DNA of 64,000 nucleotides from Rhizobium sp. WYJ-E13. Its GTDB lineage: Bacteria > Pseudomonadota > Alphaproteobacteria > Rhizobiales > Rhizobiaceae. Each line of letters opens with the position of its first letter. Position 1 is the stretch's first letter. Below, piece by piece: positions 26,676-34,924 of the stretch. The stretch is taken from the NCBI RefSeq assembly GCF_018987265.1, contig NZ_CP076853.1:186001-250000 (forward strand). Reading direction: 5' to 3'. The notes under the pieces were generated by a model. That model saw only the letters and a program-made list of their open reading frames with translations. It ran no database searches and was not told where the DNA came from. The position numbers and the translations under genes are program-made.

Positions 26676-26715
26676 GAGGCTCGTCTGCAGTCTCCCGTAG
26701 AGGGTGACGAGCCTC
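26676..26715. other. Perfect stem-loop downstream of the small secreted protein gene
   Basis: Ten-base arms GAGGCTCGTC and GACGAGCCTC enclose 20 bases. No U-tract follows on either strand. It could stabilise the mRNA end or be a degenerate repeat. The rest of the 26650-26884 gap shows nothing recognisable. Confidence 0.5.
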
Positions 26716-26884
26716 TAACCATCATCATGATGGCTGGCGTCGTTCTATGGATGAACAGATGAGCGGCGCAATCTCTTTCGAGACAAAGCCCCGCGCGAGC
26801 TCCGCGCAGGGTTACGTGAAAATTAAGCATTGCTCCGTTTCGGAACGGATGGGGCTCTTGTTGTCCGATATCGCCGCCGAAAGT

Positions 26885-27127
26885 TTAGTGCACTTTAAGC
26901 TTTGCTTCTTCGGCCGCCGCCATGAACTCTGCGCGAGCCTCTTCGACGCTCTTTCGGCCATCGAGTGCGGCCCGGCAGGCGCTGCGTGCCTTCAAATATC
27001 GCAGTCCGCGCACGGCAGGCCAGTGTTCGGCAAGGCATGCCAGGGCATCGAACGGTCCGTTAACCGTGCGCGCCCCTGCCTCTTCGAAACCGACCTTGAT
27101 CGGACCATTCCATCGTTCAGTCGCCAT
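26885..27127 (-). CDS. DUF982 family protein
   Basis: An 80-residue protein of a family expanded in rhizobia and little known elsewhere. The pattern is complete: MATERWNGPIKVGF, then GPFDALACLAEHWPAVRG, then ARSACRAALDGRKSVEEAR and EFMAAAEEAKLKV. Its function is not known. ATG 27127 is chosen because GGAGGAG lies eight bases upstream; an alternative start at 27160 would add eleven non-conserved residues. Downstream on its strand is a weak GC-rich inverted repeat near 26790-26812. Confidence 0.8.
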   Translation of the reverse strand: MATERWNGPIKVGFEEAGARTVNGPFDALACLAEHWPAVRGLRYLKARSACRAALDGRKSVEEARAEFMAAAEEAKLKVH

Positions 27128-27275
27128 CGATGCTCCTCCAGCATGTCTCGATAGAAACATTGACGAAGCCTTCGAGTTCCCTCCGCGAAGACTTCAGAAT
27201 GCTAATATTCTAGCGAGATTTTTACCGGCAGCAATGGCGCCGATTGGTGCAGTGGATAATGCTAAGGGAGAAAAC

Positions 27276-27350
27276 TGGTGCTGCCGAGTGGGATTGAACC
27301 ACCGACCTCACCCTTACCAAGGGTGTGCTCTACCACTGAGCTACGGCAGC
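27276..27350 (-). tRNA. tRNA-Thr (anticodon GGT)
   Basis: Read on the minus strand: acceptor GCTGCCG pairs with CGGCAGC, followed by discriminator A and an encoded CCA. D arm GCTC-AGTGGTA-GAGC. Anticodon stem CACCC/GGGTG around loop TTGGTAA, giving anticodon GGT. T arm GGTGG-TTCAATC-CCACT with the invariant TTCAATC loop. 75 bases including CCA. It decodes ACC/ACU. Confidence 0.97.
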
Positions 27351-27504
27351 AGGACCAGACGCGTGAAGCGGAAACGCTCAATTCGCGTGAACGGGGCGCC
27401 TATTGCCACAGCTTCGGCAGGAGCGCAAGCAGCAAATTCCAACTTCTCTGGGAATAACGGCTGGCCCACTTTTGGAACGGCGCGAATTCGGTTAATTCTG
27501 GTGC

Positions 27505-27714
27505 ATGAACGAAGAGACTGAAAAGGGCCGGCAGAGCCGGAAAGAGGCCATAGAGGCCCAGGCGGCATTGCGCCGCGAGCGGGCGGCCGAAAAGCTGAGA
27601 GAAAATCTTTCCAGACGCAAACAGCAGGTGCGCGCCCGCCGGTCCGGCCAGGCGGACGAGACAGATGGGCTGCCCGCCGCAAATAAGCCCGCCGCAAAAA
27701 TGGACGAATCGTAA
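27505..27714 (+). CDS. Small highly charged conserved protein upstream of murA
   Basis: A 69-residue hydrophilic protein, about half Arg/Lys/Glu/Gln/Ala and predicted almost wholly helical: KEAIEAQAALRRERAAEKLRENLSRRKQQ is cut here into EAIEAQAALRRERAAEK and LRENLSRRKQQVRAR. The LRxNLxRRKxQ core recurs, from memory, in small proteins upstream of murA in Rhizobiales. Function unknown. A weak inverted repeat (27772-27793) followed by T5 lies between it and murA and could be a terminator or attenuator. Divergent from tRNA-Thr. Confidence 0.65.
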   Translation: MNEETEKGRQSRKEAIEAQAALRRERAAEKLRENLSRRKQQVRARRSGQADETDGLPAANKPAAKMDES

Positions 27715-27830
27715 TGTTCGGTCCGCGTCGAATTGAAGCGTCGGGGGATTTGCTCTAAACACCCCCACTTCTTGCCTTGCCCCCCACAGGCAAAACTTTT
27801 TAGAAAGGCGGGCCTCGCCCGTAAGTGCAC

Positions 27831-29123
27831 ATGGATCGTATCAGAATTGTCGGCGGTAATGAGCTCAATGGCATCATTCCGATTTCCGGCGCCAAGAATG
27901 CCGCGCTGCCGCTGATGATCGCCTCGCTTTTGACGAGCGATACGCTGACGCTGGAAAACGTACCGCACCTTGCCGATGTCGAATTGCTGATGCGCATCCT
28001 CGGCAATCACGGCGTCGACGTTGCCGTCAACGGCCGCCGCGAGCGACAGGAAGATTCCTACGCACGCACGATCCATTTCACCTGCCGCACCATCGTCGAT
28101 ACGACCGCTCCCTACGAACTGGTCTCGAAGATGCGCGCCTCCTTCTGGGTCATCGGTCCGCTTCTCGCCCGTGAGGGCCATTGCCGTGTTTCGCTGCCGG
28201 GTGGCTGCGCCATCGGCACGCGCCCGGTCGATCTCTTCATCGAGGGCCTGACCGCGCTTGGCGCAACGATGGAAATCGACGGCGGCTACATCAACGCCAA
28301 GGCACCGCAGGGCGGCCTCATCGGCACACACTATACCTTCCCGAAAGTATCCGTCGGTGCGACGCATGTGCTGATGATGGCGGCAACGCTCGCCCGCGGC
28401 ACGACGGTGATCGGCAATGCCGCACGCGAGCCCGAGGTTGTCGACCTCGCCAACTGCCTGAACGCCATGGGTGCCAAGGTTTCCGGCGCCGGCACCTCGA
28501 CCATCACCATCGAGGGCGTCACCTCGCTGTCCGGCGCGCGCCATCGCGTCCTGCCTGATCGTATCGAGACCGGCACCTATGCCATGGCCGTTGCCATGGC
28601 CGGCGGCGATGTCGTGCTCGAAAACACCGATATCGCCCTCCTGGAAACGGCGCTGGAAACATTGCGCCGCGCCGGCGCGGAGATCTCGTCGACCAACAAT
28701 GGCATGCGCATCAAGCGCAATGGCGCCGGCATCCAGCCGGTGGATATCGTCACCGATCCTTTCCCAGGTTTCCCGACCGACCTGCAGGCTCAGTTCATGG
28801 CGCTGATGACCCGCTCCTCCGGTATCTCGCATGTCACGGAAACCATCTTCGAAAACCGCTTCATGCATGTGCAGGAACTCGCCCGCCTCGGCGCGAAGAT
28901 CTCGCTGTCGGGCCAGACGGCAAAGATCGAGGGTGTAGAGCGGCTGAAGGGCGCCCCTGTCATGGCGACCGATCTTCGCGCCTCCGTTTCCCTCGTCATC
29001 GCCGGCCTTGCCGCCGAAGGCGAAACCACGGTTTCCCGCGTTTATCACCTCGATCGCGGCTTTGAGCGGCTGGAAGAGAAGCTGACCCGCTGCGGCGCCA
29101 TCGTCGAACGCGTCAGCGAGTAA
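27831..29123 (+). CDS. murA: UDP-N-acetylglucosamine 1-carboxyvinyltransferase MurA
   Basis: A 430-residue enzyme for the first committed step of peptidoglycan synthesis: transfer of enolpyruvate from PEP to UDP-GlcNAc. The EPSP-synthase-type double fold starts [20 protein letters not shown]; Lys22 in SGAKNAALP and the PEP-reactive Cys126 in [10 protein letters not shown] (the fosfomycin target) are present. ATG 27831 is preferred to the GTG six bases earlier. It opens a plus-strand block, conserved in Rhizobiales, that continues DUF2948-hisD-UPF0262-phosphatase-infA-maf-yacG. Confidence 0.97.
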   Translation: MDRIRIVGGNELNGIIPISGAKNAALPLMIASLLTSDTLTLENVPHLADVELLMRILGNHGVDVAVNGRRERQEDSYARTIHFTCRTIVDTTAPYELVSKMRASFWVIGPLLAREGHCRVSLPGGCAIGTRPVDLFIEGLTALGATMEIDGGYINAKAPQGGLIGTHYTFPKVSVGATHVLMMAATLARGTTVIGNAAREPEVVDLANCLNAMGAKVSGAGTSTITIEGVTSLSGARHRVLPDRIETGTYAMAVAMAGGDVVLENTDIALLETALETLRRAGAEISSTNNGMRIKRNGAGIQPVDIVTDPFPGFPTDLQAQFMALMTRSSGISHVTETIFENRFMHVQELARLGAKISLSGQTAKIEGVERLKGAPVMATDLRASVSLVIAGLAAEGETTVSRVYHLDRGFERLEEKLTRCGAIVERVSE

Positions 29124-29237
29124 GAAAAGGGCGCTTATGCGCGCTTTATCCCGGTTGCGTATTTGGCCGCCGCGCCTTATTTCCGTTGTCTGACAGATCG
29201 CCGCGGCTGCGGCCGAAAGACATGGGATAGAGGCTGG

Positions 29238-29675
29238 ATGACCGACCTGAAGCTCGTTGCGCTCGATAGTGAAGACCTTGCCGTCATTTCCGCGCATATG
29301 CAGGACAGCGTCTTCAAGGTCGCCGATATCGACTGGTCGTCGCGCGATAAACAGTTCGCGATCGCCGCCAACCGCTTCGTCTGGGAAGAGGCAGCCCGCA
29401 AGCGCAAGGGTTTCGAACGCCACCGCGCGGCCCTCGTTTTTAAGCGCGTGCTTTCCGTCCGCTCGATTGGCATCGATCGTTCGCGGCGCGACGATGTGCT
29501 GTCGCTGCTCGCTTTGCGTTTCGAGCAGAAGGGCGAGGGGCCGGAAGGTGCCCTCGAACTCTCGCTCTCAGGCACGGCCTCGATCGTCCTCGATGTCGAA
29601 TGCATCGAGGTGCAGCTTGCCGATATCGGCGGCGCCTGGGAGACGGGCTCCAAGCCGCGCCATCCCGGCACCTGA
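29238..29675 (+). CDS. DUF2948 family protein
   Basis: A 145-residue soluble alphaproteobacterial protein, recognised by LVALDSEDLAVISAHMQDSV at its start, DKQFAIAANRFVWEEA in the middle and VLDVECIEVQLADIGGAWE at the end. Function unknown; it almost always sits between murA and hisD. ATG 29238 fits the family start and has GAGG upstream. The 114 bases after murA show no strong terminator, so readthrough is possible. Confidence 0.8.
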   Translation: MTDLKLVALDSEDLAVISAHMQDSVFKVADIDWSSRDKQFAIAANRFVWEEAARKRKGFERHRAALVFKRVLSVRSIGIDRSRRDDVLSLLALRFEQKGEGPEGALELSLSGTASIVLDVECIEVQLADIGGAWETGSKPRHPGT

Positions 29676-29709
29676 GCGCAACAGTTTCGAGTAGAGAAGG
29701 AACACCGCC

Positions 29710-31008
29710 TTGGCAATCTGGCTCAATCAGGCATCCGACGGTTTCGAGCAGCGGTTCGCGGCCTTTCTGACCACCAAGCGTGAGGTCTCCGAAGACGTCA
29801 ACGCCGTCGTACGCGCCATCATCGATGGTGTGCGCGCCCGCGGTGATGTGGCGCTCGCCGAATATTCGAAGAAGTTCGACAGCATCGACTACGCCACCGT
29901 GCCGATGCGTGTCACCGAGGCAGAAATCGAAAACGCCGTCGAGGTCGTTCCCTCGGAAGTGCTCGGCGCCCTCAAGGTCGCCGCACTCCGCATCGAATCT
30001 CATCATCGCCGCCAGCTTCCGAAGGACGAGCTCTACGAGGACGACATGGGCGTCGGTCTCGGTTCACGCTGGACGGCGATCGAAGCTGTTGGTCTCTACG
30101 TACCGGGCGGCACGGCGAGCTATCCGAGTTCGGTCCTGATGAACGCCGTGCCGGCAAAGGTCGCAGGCGTGGAGCGCATCGTCATCGCCGTGCCGGCGAC
30201 GGGCGGTTCTGTCAATCCGGCCGTGCTGGCCGCCGCCAAACTCGCCGGCGTGAGTGAAATCTACCGCGTCGGCGGCGCGCAGGCGATTGCTGCCCTGGCC
30301 TATGGCACGGAGACGATCGCCCCGGTTGCCAAGATTACTGGCCCAGGCAATGCCTATGTCGCCGCCGCCAAGCGCCAGGTCTTCGGCACTGTGGGTATCG
30401 ACATGATCGCCGGCCCGTCAGAAGTGCTCGTCATTGCTGACAAGGACAACAATCCCGATTGGGTTGCCGCTGATCTGCTGGCGCAGGCCGAGCATGACGA
30501 GAGCTCCCAGGCCATCCTGATCACCGACGACGAGGAATTCGGCAAGGCGGTCGAAGCGGCCGTCGAACGGCAGCTGAAGACGCTGAACCGTGCAGAGACT
30601 GCTGCGGCCAGCTGGCGCGATTTTGGCGCAATCATCCTTGTCTCCGATCTCAAGGATGCCATTCCGCTGGCAAACCGTATCGCCGCCGAACATCTGGAAC
30701 TTGCCGTTGCCGATCCCGATGCCTTCGTGGACAAGATCCGCAATGCCGGCGCGATCTTCATCGGCGCGCATACGCCGGAAGTGATCGGCGATTATGTCGG
30801 CGGCTCCAACCACGTGCTGCCGACGGCGCGCTCGGCGCGCTTTTCCTCCGGTCTTTCGGTTCTCGATTTCGTCAAGCGCACCTCGATCCTGCGGCTCGGC
30901 CCGCAGCAGCTTCGCGACCTCGGGCCGGCGGCGATTGCGCTTGCCGTTTCCGAAGGCCTCGACGCCCATGCGCGATCGGTCGCGATCCGCCTGAACCTCG
31001 AAAGGTGA
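29710..31008 (+). CDS. hisD: Histidinol dehydrogenase
   Basis: A 432-residue zinc enzyme catalysing the last two steps of histidine synthesis, histidinol to histidinal to histidine with 2 NAD+. Visible family blocks are [64 protein letters not shown] and the C-terminal [19 protein letters not shown]. The start is a TTG at 29710 with AGAAGGA about eight bases before it; the residues after it (MAIWL) match other rhizobial HisD starts, and no ATG fits. It lies four bases before the UPF0262 gene and is cotranscribed with it. Confidence 0.95.
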   Translation: MAIWLNQASDGFEQRFAAFLTTKREVSEDVNAVVRAIIDGVRARGDVALAEYSKKFDSIDYATVPMRVTEAEIENAVEVVPSEVLGALKVAALRIESHHRRQLPKDELYEDDMGVGLGSRWTAIEAVGLYVPGGTASYPSSVLMNAVPAKVAGVERIVIAVPATGGSVNPAVLAAAKLAGVSEIYRVGGAQAIAALAYGTETIAPVAKITGPGNAYVAAAKRQVFGTVGIDMIAGPSEVLVIADKDNNPDWVAADLLAQAEHDESSQAILITDDEEFGKAVEAAVERQLKTLNRAETAAASWRDFGAIILVSDLKDAIPLANRIAAEHLELAVADPDAFVDKIRNAGAIFIGAHTPEVIGDYVGGSNHVLPTARSARFSSGLSVLDFVKRTSILRLGPQQLRDLGPAAIALAVSEGLDAHARSVAIRLNLER

Positions 31009-31012
31009 GGGA

Positions 31013-31486
31013 ATGGCGAAGGGCGACTTCCGGCTCTGTGACGTTGTCCTTGACGATACGATCGGCCGTTCGACACCTGACGTCGAACACGAGCGGGCGG
31101 TGGCGATCTTCGATCTGATCGAGGAGAATTCCTTTAAGCCGTCAGGCCATGCCGGCGGTCCCTATCGGCTGAACATCTCACTGGTCGATTCCAAGCTCGT
31201 CTTTTCCATCACCACGGAAAAGGGCGAGGATGTCGCGACCCACATTCTCTCGCTGACGCCCTTCCGGCGGATCGTGAAGGATTATTTCATGATCTGTGAG
31301 AGCTACTATGAGGCGATCCGCTCTGCCTCGCCAAGCCGCATCGAGGCGATCGATATGGGGCGGCGCGGTATTCATAACGAGGGCTCGCAGACGCTTATGG
31401 ACCGGCTTTCCGGCAAGATCGACGTCGATTTCGATACCGCCCGGCGCCTCTTCACGCTGGTCTGCGTGCTCTACTGGCGCGGATGA
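31013..31486 (+). CDS. UPF0262 family protein
   Basis: A 157-residue protein of the alphaproteobacterial UPF0262 family, recognised by [57 protein letters not shown] and [14 protein letters not shown]. Function unknown. The ATG follows the hisD stop by four bases and its own stop overlaps the next start (ATGA), so the three genes form a translationally coupled unit. Confidence 0.88.
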   Translation: MAKGDFRLCDVVLDDTIGRSTPDVEHERAVAIFDLIEENSFKPSGHAGGPYRLNISLVDSKLVFSITTEKGEDVATHILSLTPFRRIVKDYFMICESYYEAIRSASPSRIEAIDMGRRGIHNEGSQTLMDRLSGKIDVDFDTARRLFTLVCVLYWRG

Positions 31487-31968
31487 CCGCGATGGAGCCA
31501 GGCGTCAAAACAGAGGATGGAAAGCGGCCAGGCGCCATCCTCTTCATGTGCGGGCTGAACGTCATCCGCTCGCCCATGGCGGAAGTGATCGCCCGTAGCA
31601 TTCTGCCTGCCAATACCTATATACGGTCTGCCGGCGTTCGTGCCGGCGAACGCGATCCTTTCGTCGATGTGGTATTGGAAGAAATAGGCCTGTCGCTTGG
31701 CCGCCGCCTGCCGCAGACGCTGGAGGAACTCGAAGACGACTATTTCGACCTCATCATCACGCTCTCACCGCAAGCCCATCACGCAGCACTCGAGTTGACC
31801 CGCTCCAGCGCCGTCGATGTCGTCTACTGGCCGACCATGGATCCGACGGTCGCAACCGGAACGCGCGAGCAGATATTGGACAGTTATCGCGAGGTTCGCG
31901 ATCACCTGGCCGGCCTCATCGAAAGCCGGCTACTCAAGAGAAATGGCATCGCCGCGCAATCGGCGTGA
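31483..31968 (+). CDS. Low-molecular-weight protein-tyrosine-phosphatase family protein
   Basis: A 161-residue protein of the LMW-PTP / arsenate-reductase fold. The P-loop CX5R is Cys23-GLNVI-Arg29-Ser, preceded by a hydrophobic strand AILFMCG and followed by PMAEVIA. A likely general-acid Asp lies in YWPTMDPT near residue 119. It probably dephosphorylates phosphotyrosine; arsenate reduction is an alternative but no ars genes are nearby. The ATG at 31483 overlaps the UPF0262 stop; a second ATG nine bases on is equally possible. Confidence 0.82.
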   Translation: MTAMEPGVKTEDGKRPGAILFMCGLNVIRSPMAEVIARSILPANTYIRSAGVRAGERDPFVDVVLEEIGLSLGRRLPQTLEELEDDYFDLIITLSPQAHHAALELTRSSAVDVVYWPTMDPTVATGTREQILDSYREVRDHLAGLIESRLLKRNGIAAQSA

Positions 31969-32088
31969 AACAAAAGTCAGAAAGCCCGATCTACGAGGTT
32001 CACAAATCCCCGTTGATTGTGTAGTTTCCGCGCAAATTTTTGGGCGCCATGCGCCGCTTTATCCAACACACAGGAAGAAAACCCTTAT

Positions 32089-32307
32089 ATGCCGAAAGAA
32101 GAAGTCCTCGAATTCCCGGGTATCGTGACCGAACTTCTGCCGAATGCGACGTTCCGCGTGAAGCTCGAAAACGAGCATGAGATCATAGCTCACACCGCTG
32201 GCCGCATGCGCAAGAACCGCATCCGCGTTCTCGCCGGCGACAAGGTTCTGGTCGAAATGACGCCCTACGACCTGACGAAGGGCCGCATCACCTACCGCTT
32301 CAAGTAA
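32089..32307 (+). CDS. infA: Translation initiation factor IF-1
   Basis: A 72-residue OB-fold protein, exactly the family length: [59 protein letters not shown]. It binds the ribosomal A site during initiation. ATG 32089 is the family start; AGGAAGAAA lies upstream. The 120-base gap before it probably contains a promoter of its own, as infA is essential. Followed after 58 bases by maf. Confidence 0.97.
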   Translation: MPKEEVLEFPGIVTELLPNATFRVKLENEHEIIAHTAGRMRKNRIRVLAGDKVLVEMTPYDLTKGRITYRFK

Positions 32308-32365
32308 GCTTGGTCTGCGAAGCTCCCACGAGCTCCCGCTCCCGCCTGCCGATGGTCGAGGTTCC

Positions 32366-32986
32366 ATGGCGCTGAAATACAAGCTCATTCTGGCTTCGGG
32401 CTCGCCCCGCCGCGTCGATCTGCTCAATCAGGCCGGCATCGAGCCTTCGCGCCTGATGCCGATGGATATCGACGAGGCGCCGAAGAAGTCGGAGCACCCG
32501 CGCTCGCTCGCCCGCCGCCTCTCGGGCGAAAAGGCAGAAGCCGCGCTGGCCGCCATTAAGGGCGACATCACCTGGAAGGGCAGTTATATCCTGTCCGCCG
32601 ATACGGTTGTCGCCGTTGGCCGCCGCATTCTCGGCAAGGCGGAATTCGCCGATGAGGCATCGAATTCCCTGCACCTGCTCTCCGGCCGCAACCACGTGGT
32701 CTATACGGGCATCTGCCTGGTCACGCCTGATCGCAAGGTGCGCCAGAAAATCGTCGAGACGAAGGTGCGCTTCAAGCGCCTGTCGAGTTTCGAGATTGAA
32801 AACTACATTGCCTCGGGTCAATGGCGCGGCAAGGCCGGCGCTTACGGGATCCAGGGCCTGGCAGGCACCTTCGTGCAGAAAATGGTGGGGTCCTACACCA
32901 ATGTCGTAGGGCTGCCGCTTTATGAAACCATCCTGCTTCTGACCGGCGAGGGCTTCGATGTCCACAGCCGTTGGCCCGAGGGCTGA
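32366..32986 (+). CDS. Maf-like nucleotide pyrophosphatase
   Basis: A 206-residue Maf/HAM1-fold protein that hydrolyses non-canonical or modified nucleoside triphosphates. Opening [19 protein letters not shown] is diagnostic, with [51 protein letters not shown] and [14 protein letters not shown]. Between infA and yacG, the usual Rhizobiales order. ATG at 32366 with GAGG upstream. The subfamily (YceF or YhdE type) was not determined. Confidence 0.93.
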   Translation: MALKYKLILASGSPRRVDLLNQAGIEPSRLMPMDIDEAPKKSEHPRSLARRLSGEKAEAALAAIKGDITWKGSYILSADTVVAVGRRILGKAEFADEASNSLHLLSGRNHVVYTGICLVTPDRKVRQKIVETKVRFKRLSSFEIENYIASGQWRGKAGAYGIQGLAGTFVQKMVGSYTNVVGLPLYETILLLTGEGFDVHSRWPEG

Positions 32987-32994
32987 TCTCCTGC

Positions 32995-33099
32995 TAGAGC
33001 GCCGTGCGTCCATTCCGACGCATAAAAGACGCTCTACCTTGTTGAATCTACGCATCAGGCTTTGCGAAAATCGGAACGATTTTCGGGCCGATGCTGTAG
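32995..33099 (+). repeat. Dispersed rhizobial repeat, family B, copy 2
   Basis: About 105 bases from TAGAGCGCCGTGCGTCCATT to GGGCCGATGCTGTAG, in the maf-yacG gap. Left module: AGAGCG...CGCTCTA around a TGCGTC/GACGCA hairpin. Right module: GCATC...GATGC around CGAAAATCG/CGATTTTCG. About 80% identical to the minus-strand copy at 25487-25590. It ends directly against the AGGAGG ribosome site of yacG. Confidence 0.75.
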
Positions 33100-33108
33100 G
33101 AGGAAACC

Positions 33109-33321
33109 ATGTCTGATGAAATGAAGACCGGCGGCAAGCTCGCGCCGTTGCGCAAGACGCGCCCTTGCCCGGAATGCGGCAAGCCGTCGAACCGCGAGCA
33201 CTATCCCTTCTGTTCCAACCGCTGCCGCGAAGTGGACCTGTCGCGCTGGCTGACGGGCTCCTACGCCATTCCTGTCGTCGACGATGAGACGAAGGCAGAT
33301 TACCCCGACGAGGAAAACTAG
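33109..33321 (+). CDS. yacG: DNA gyrase inhibitor YacG (zinc-finger protein)
   Basis: A 70-residue protein with a four-Cys zinc site: Cys20 and Cys23 (CPEC) and Cys35 and Cys39 (CSNRC), then CREVDLSRWLTGSYAIP. E. coli YacG binds GyrB and blocks DNA binding. The strong ribosome site AGGAGGAAACC comes right after repeat B. Last gene of the murA-yacG block; tRNA-Phe follows with its own promoter. Confidence 0.92.
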   Translation: MSDEMKTGGKLAPLRKTRPCPECGKPSNREHYPFCSNRCREVDLSRWLTGSYAIPVVDDETKADYPDEEN

Positions 33322-33399
33322 GTTTTCCACCGCGAAGCCCTTATTTTTCCTCGCAAATCGCCAAAGTCAGCAAGACCGTCAAAAAACTATCATTTGATG

Positions 33400-33428
33400 C
33401 TTGCCATGGGCGAACAAGATGCTATAAC
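33400..33428 (+). promoter_or_regulatory. Sigma-70-type promoter of tRNA-Phe
   Basis: CTTGCC (33400-33405) and TATAAC (33423-33428) with a 17-base spacer, close to the rhizobial consensus CTTGAC-N17-CTATAT. The tRNA begins 68 bases after the -10 box. Confidence 0.65.
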
Positions 33429-33496
33429 CCCGCTCGCTTCCGGGGCGAACCAAGGCCCTGACATTCCAACCGGAATGTTTCGATGAAGCATGGCTA

Positions 33497-33572
33497 GCCC
33501 AGGTAGCTCAGTTGGTAGAGCAGCGGATTGAAAATCCGCGTGTCACTGGTTCGATTCCGGTCCTGGGCACCA
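33497..33572 (+). tRNA. tRNA-Phe (anticodon GAA)
   Basis: Acceptor GCCCAGG pairs with CCTGGGC, then discriminator A and encoded CCA. D arm GCTC-AGTTGGTA-GAGC, anticodon stem GCGGA/TCCGC around TTGAAAA giving GAA, T arm CTGG-TTCGATT-CCGG. 76 bases including CCA. Confidence 0.97.
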
Positions 33573-33665
33573 TTCCTATCCACGCTTATCAAGTACATTG
33601 AGTTCCCCAGCGCTGACGTCTTCGCTTGTCGGGTCATCGTGTTCCGCTTTTCCGATCTGCATCAT

Positions 33666-33899
33666 TCAGACGGGAATGTCGCGCGGTCTGTCAACTGGCG
33701 GAAATTCCGGTGGGTGAGGGAATGGCGGAGGTCCGAGGTCGAAGCTTGAGAACCAGCCCGGTGACCCGTATTTGCTCTCGTCGTGCAGATCCGGTGGCGG
33801 AAATAGTCCGGTGAACTTTGCGTAGGATATGATCACGCCAAAGAACAGCGTGAGGATAAGAGCGAGTTTTTTCGCGCGCGATACATCTTCTTTTAGCAT
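33666..33899 (-). CDS. Small membrane protein with proline-rich tail
   Basis: A 77-residue protein: charged start MLKEDVSRAKK, one membrane helix (LALILTLFFGVIISYAKFTG), then a Pro/Phe/Asp-rich tail (SFDLGPPPFPHPPEFPPVD), so N-in with the tail outside is likely. No family recognised. ATG 33899 follows CAGGC; an ATG at 33923 has no ribosome site. Not obviously linked to the neighbouring tRNA or ku. The gene call is moderate. Confidence 0.5.
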   Translation of the reverse strand: MLKEDVSRAKKLALILTLFFGVIISYAKFTGLFPPPDLHDESKYGSPGWFSSFDLGPPPFPHPPEFPPVDRPRDIPV

Positions 33900-34092
33900 C
33901 TGATTGCCTGATAACTGCGACATCGAACCAGTTGGTACGAAATCATGTCAGTAAGTTGTCGAAACGGATATCCGCTTACCTTCCGTGGCTTCTAGCCATC
34001 ACATCCCGTTGAAATCTGCGTGTCGGGCCTGGATTCCTCTCAGGCGAGCCGCACCGAGCGGAACCTCCCGCCTCAATCGTCGTTTATGGCGC

Positions 34093-34899
34093 ATGGCCCG
34101 TCAAACATTCTGGAAAGGCTACCTCAAGCTCTCGCTTGTCACCGCGTCCGTTTCATTGACGCCGGCGACGACGGAGTCGAGCAAGGTGCGGTTTCATGTG
34201 CTGAACCGTGCGACGAAAAACCGTGTCGAAAGCCGGTATGTCGATAGCGTCACGCATAAACCTGTTTCCGAGAGGGATCAGGTGAAGGGTTACCCGCGTG
34301 GCGAGGATGACTATGTCCTGCTCGAGGATGAGGAGATCGAGGAAGTGGGGTTGGAGAGCACCCGCACGATCGATATCGACAGTTTCGTGCCGAGCGGATC
34401 GATCGACTGGATCTGGTACGACAAGCCGCATTTCCTGGCGCCGGAAGACAAGGTTGGAATGGAAGCTTTCTGCGTGATCCGCGAGGCCATGAGAGCCAAC
34501 AATGTCGTCGGCATTGCCAGACTGGTGCTCTACCGGCGCGAGCGCGCCGTACTCCTGGAGCCGCAGGGCAAGGGCATTGTTCTGTGGACGCTGCGCTATG
34601 GTGACGAGGTGCGCGAACCGGCAGCCGAACTGGACATGAAGGCAAAGGTCGATAGCGAGTTGCTGGCCTTGATGAAGAAGCTGGTCAAGGAAGAGACGAA
34701 GGAGTGGAGCCCTTCGATGGTGCAGGATCCGGTTCAGAAACGTTTGAAAGCGCTGATCCGCGGCAAGGAGAAGAGCCTGAAGAAAGCCGCTCCGGCCCGT
34801 AAGCCCGCGCCGGTCAAATCGACGGGTAATGTCATAAACATCATGGATGCGCTGAAGAAGAGCCTGGCCGCTGAAGGCGGGCGCGGCAAGCCGCGTTGA
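34093..34899 (+). CDS. Ku protein (non-homologous end joining), first copy
   Basis: A 268-residue bacterial Ku, which forms a homodimeric ring on broken DNA ends and recruits LigD. The beta-barrel core is complete: MARQTFWKGYLKLSLVTASV, FHVLNRATKNRVESRYVDS, RDQVKGYPRGEDDYVLLEDEE and SGSIDWIWYDKPHFLAPE. The Lys/Ala-rich C-terminus (KEKSLKKAAPARKPAPVKST) is the usual extension that contacts DNA or LigD. ATG 34093 is chosen as the family start; the upstream in-frame part is not conserved. It converges on ligD, with 25 bases between the two stop codons, so it is not in the ligD operon. Confidence 0.93.
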   Translation: MARQTFWKGYLKLSLVTASVSLTPATTESSKVRFHVLNRATKNRVESRYVDSVTHKPVSERDQVKGYPRGEDDYVLLEDEEIEEVGLESTRTIDIDSFVPSGSIDWIWYDKPHFLAPEDKVGMEAFCVIREAMRANNVVGIARLVLYRRERAVLLEPQGKGIVLWTLRYGDEVREPAAELDMKAKVDSELLALMKKLVKEETKEWSPSMVQDPVQKRLKALIRGKEKSLKKAAPARKPAPVKSTGNVINIMDALKKSLAAEGGRGKPR

Positions 34900-34924
34900 T
34901 CTCCGGCGAGCAGCGCACCAATCA

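Noticed and set aside
27492..29423. 643-codon minus-strand frame
   Set aside because: Opposite murA and its neighbours; murA is unmistakable on the plus strand.
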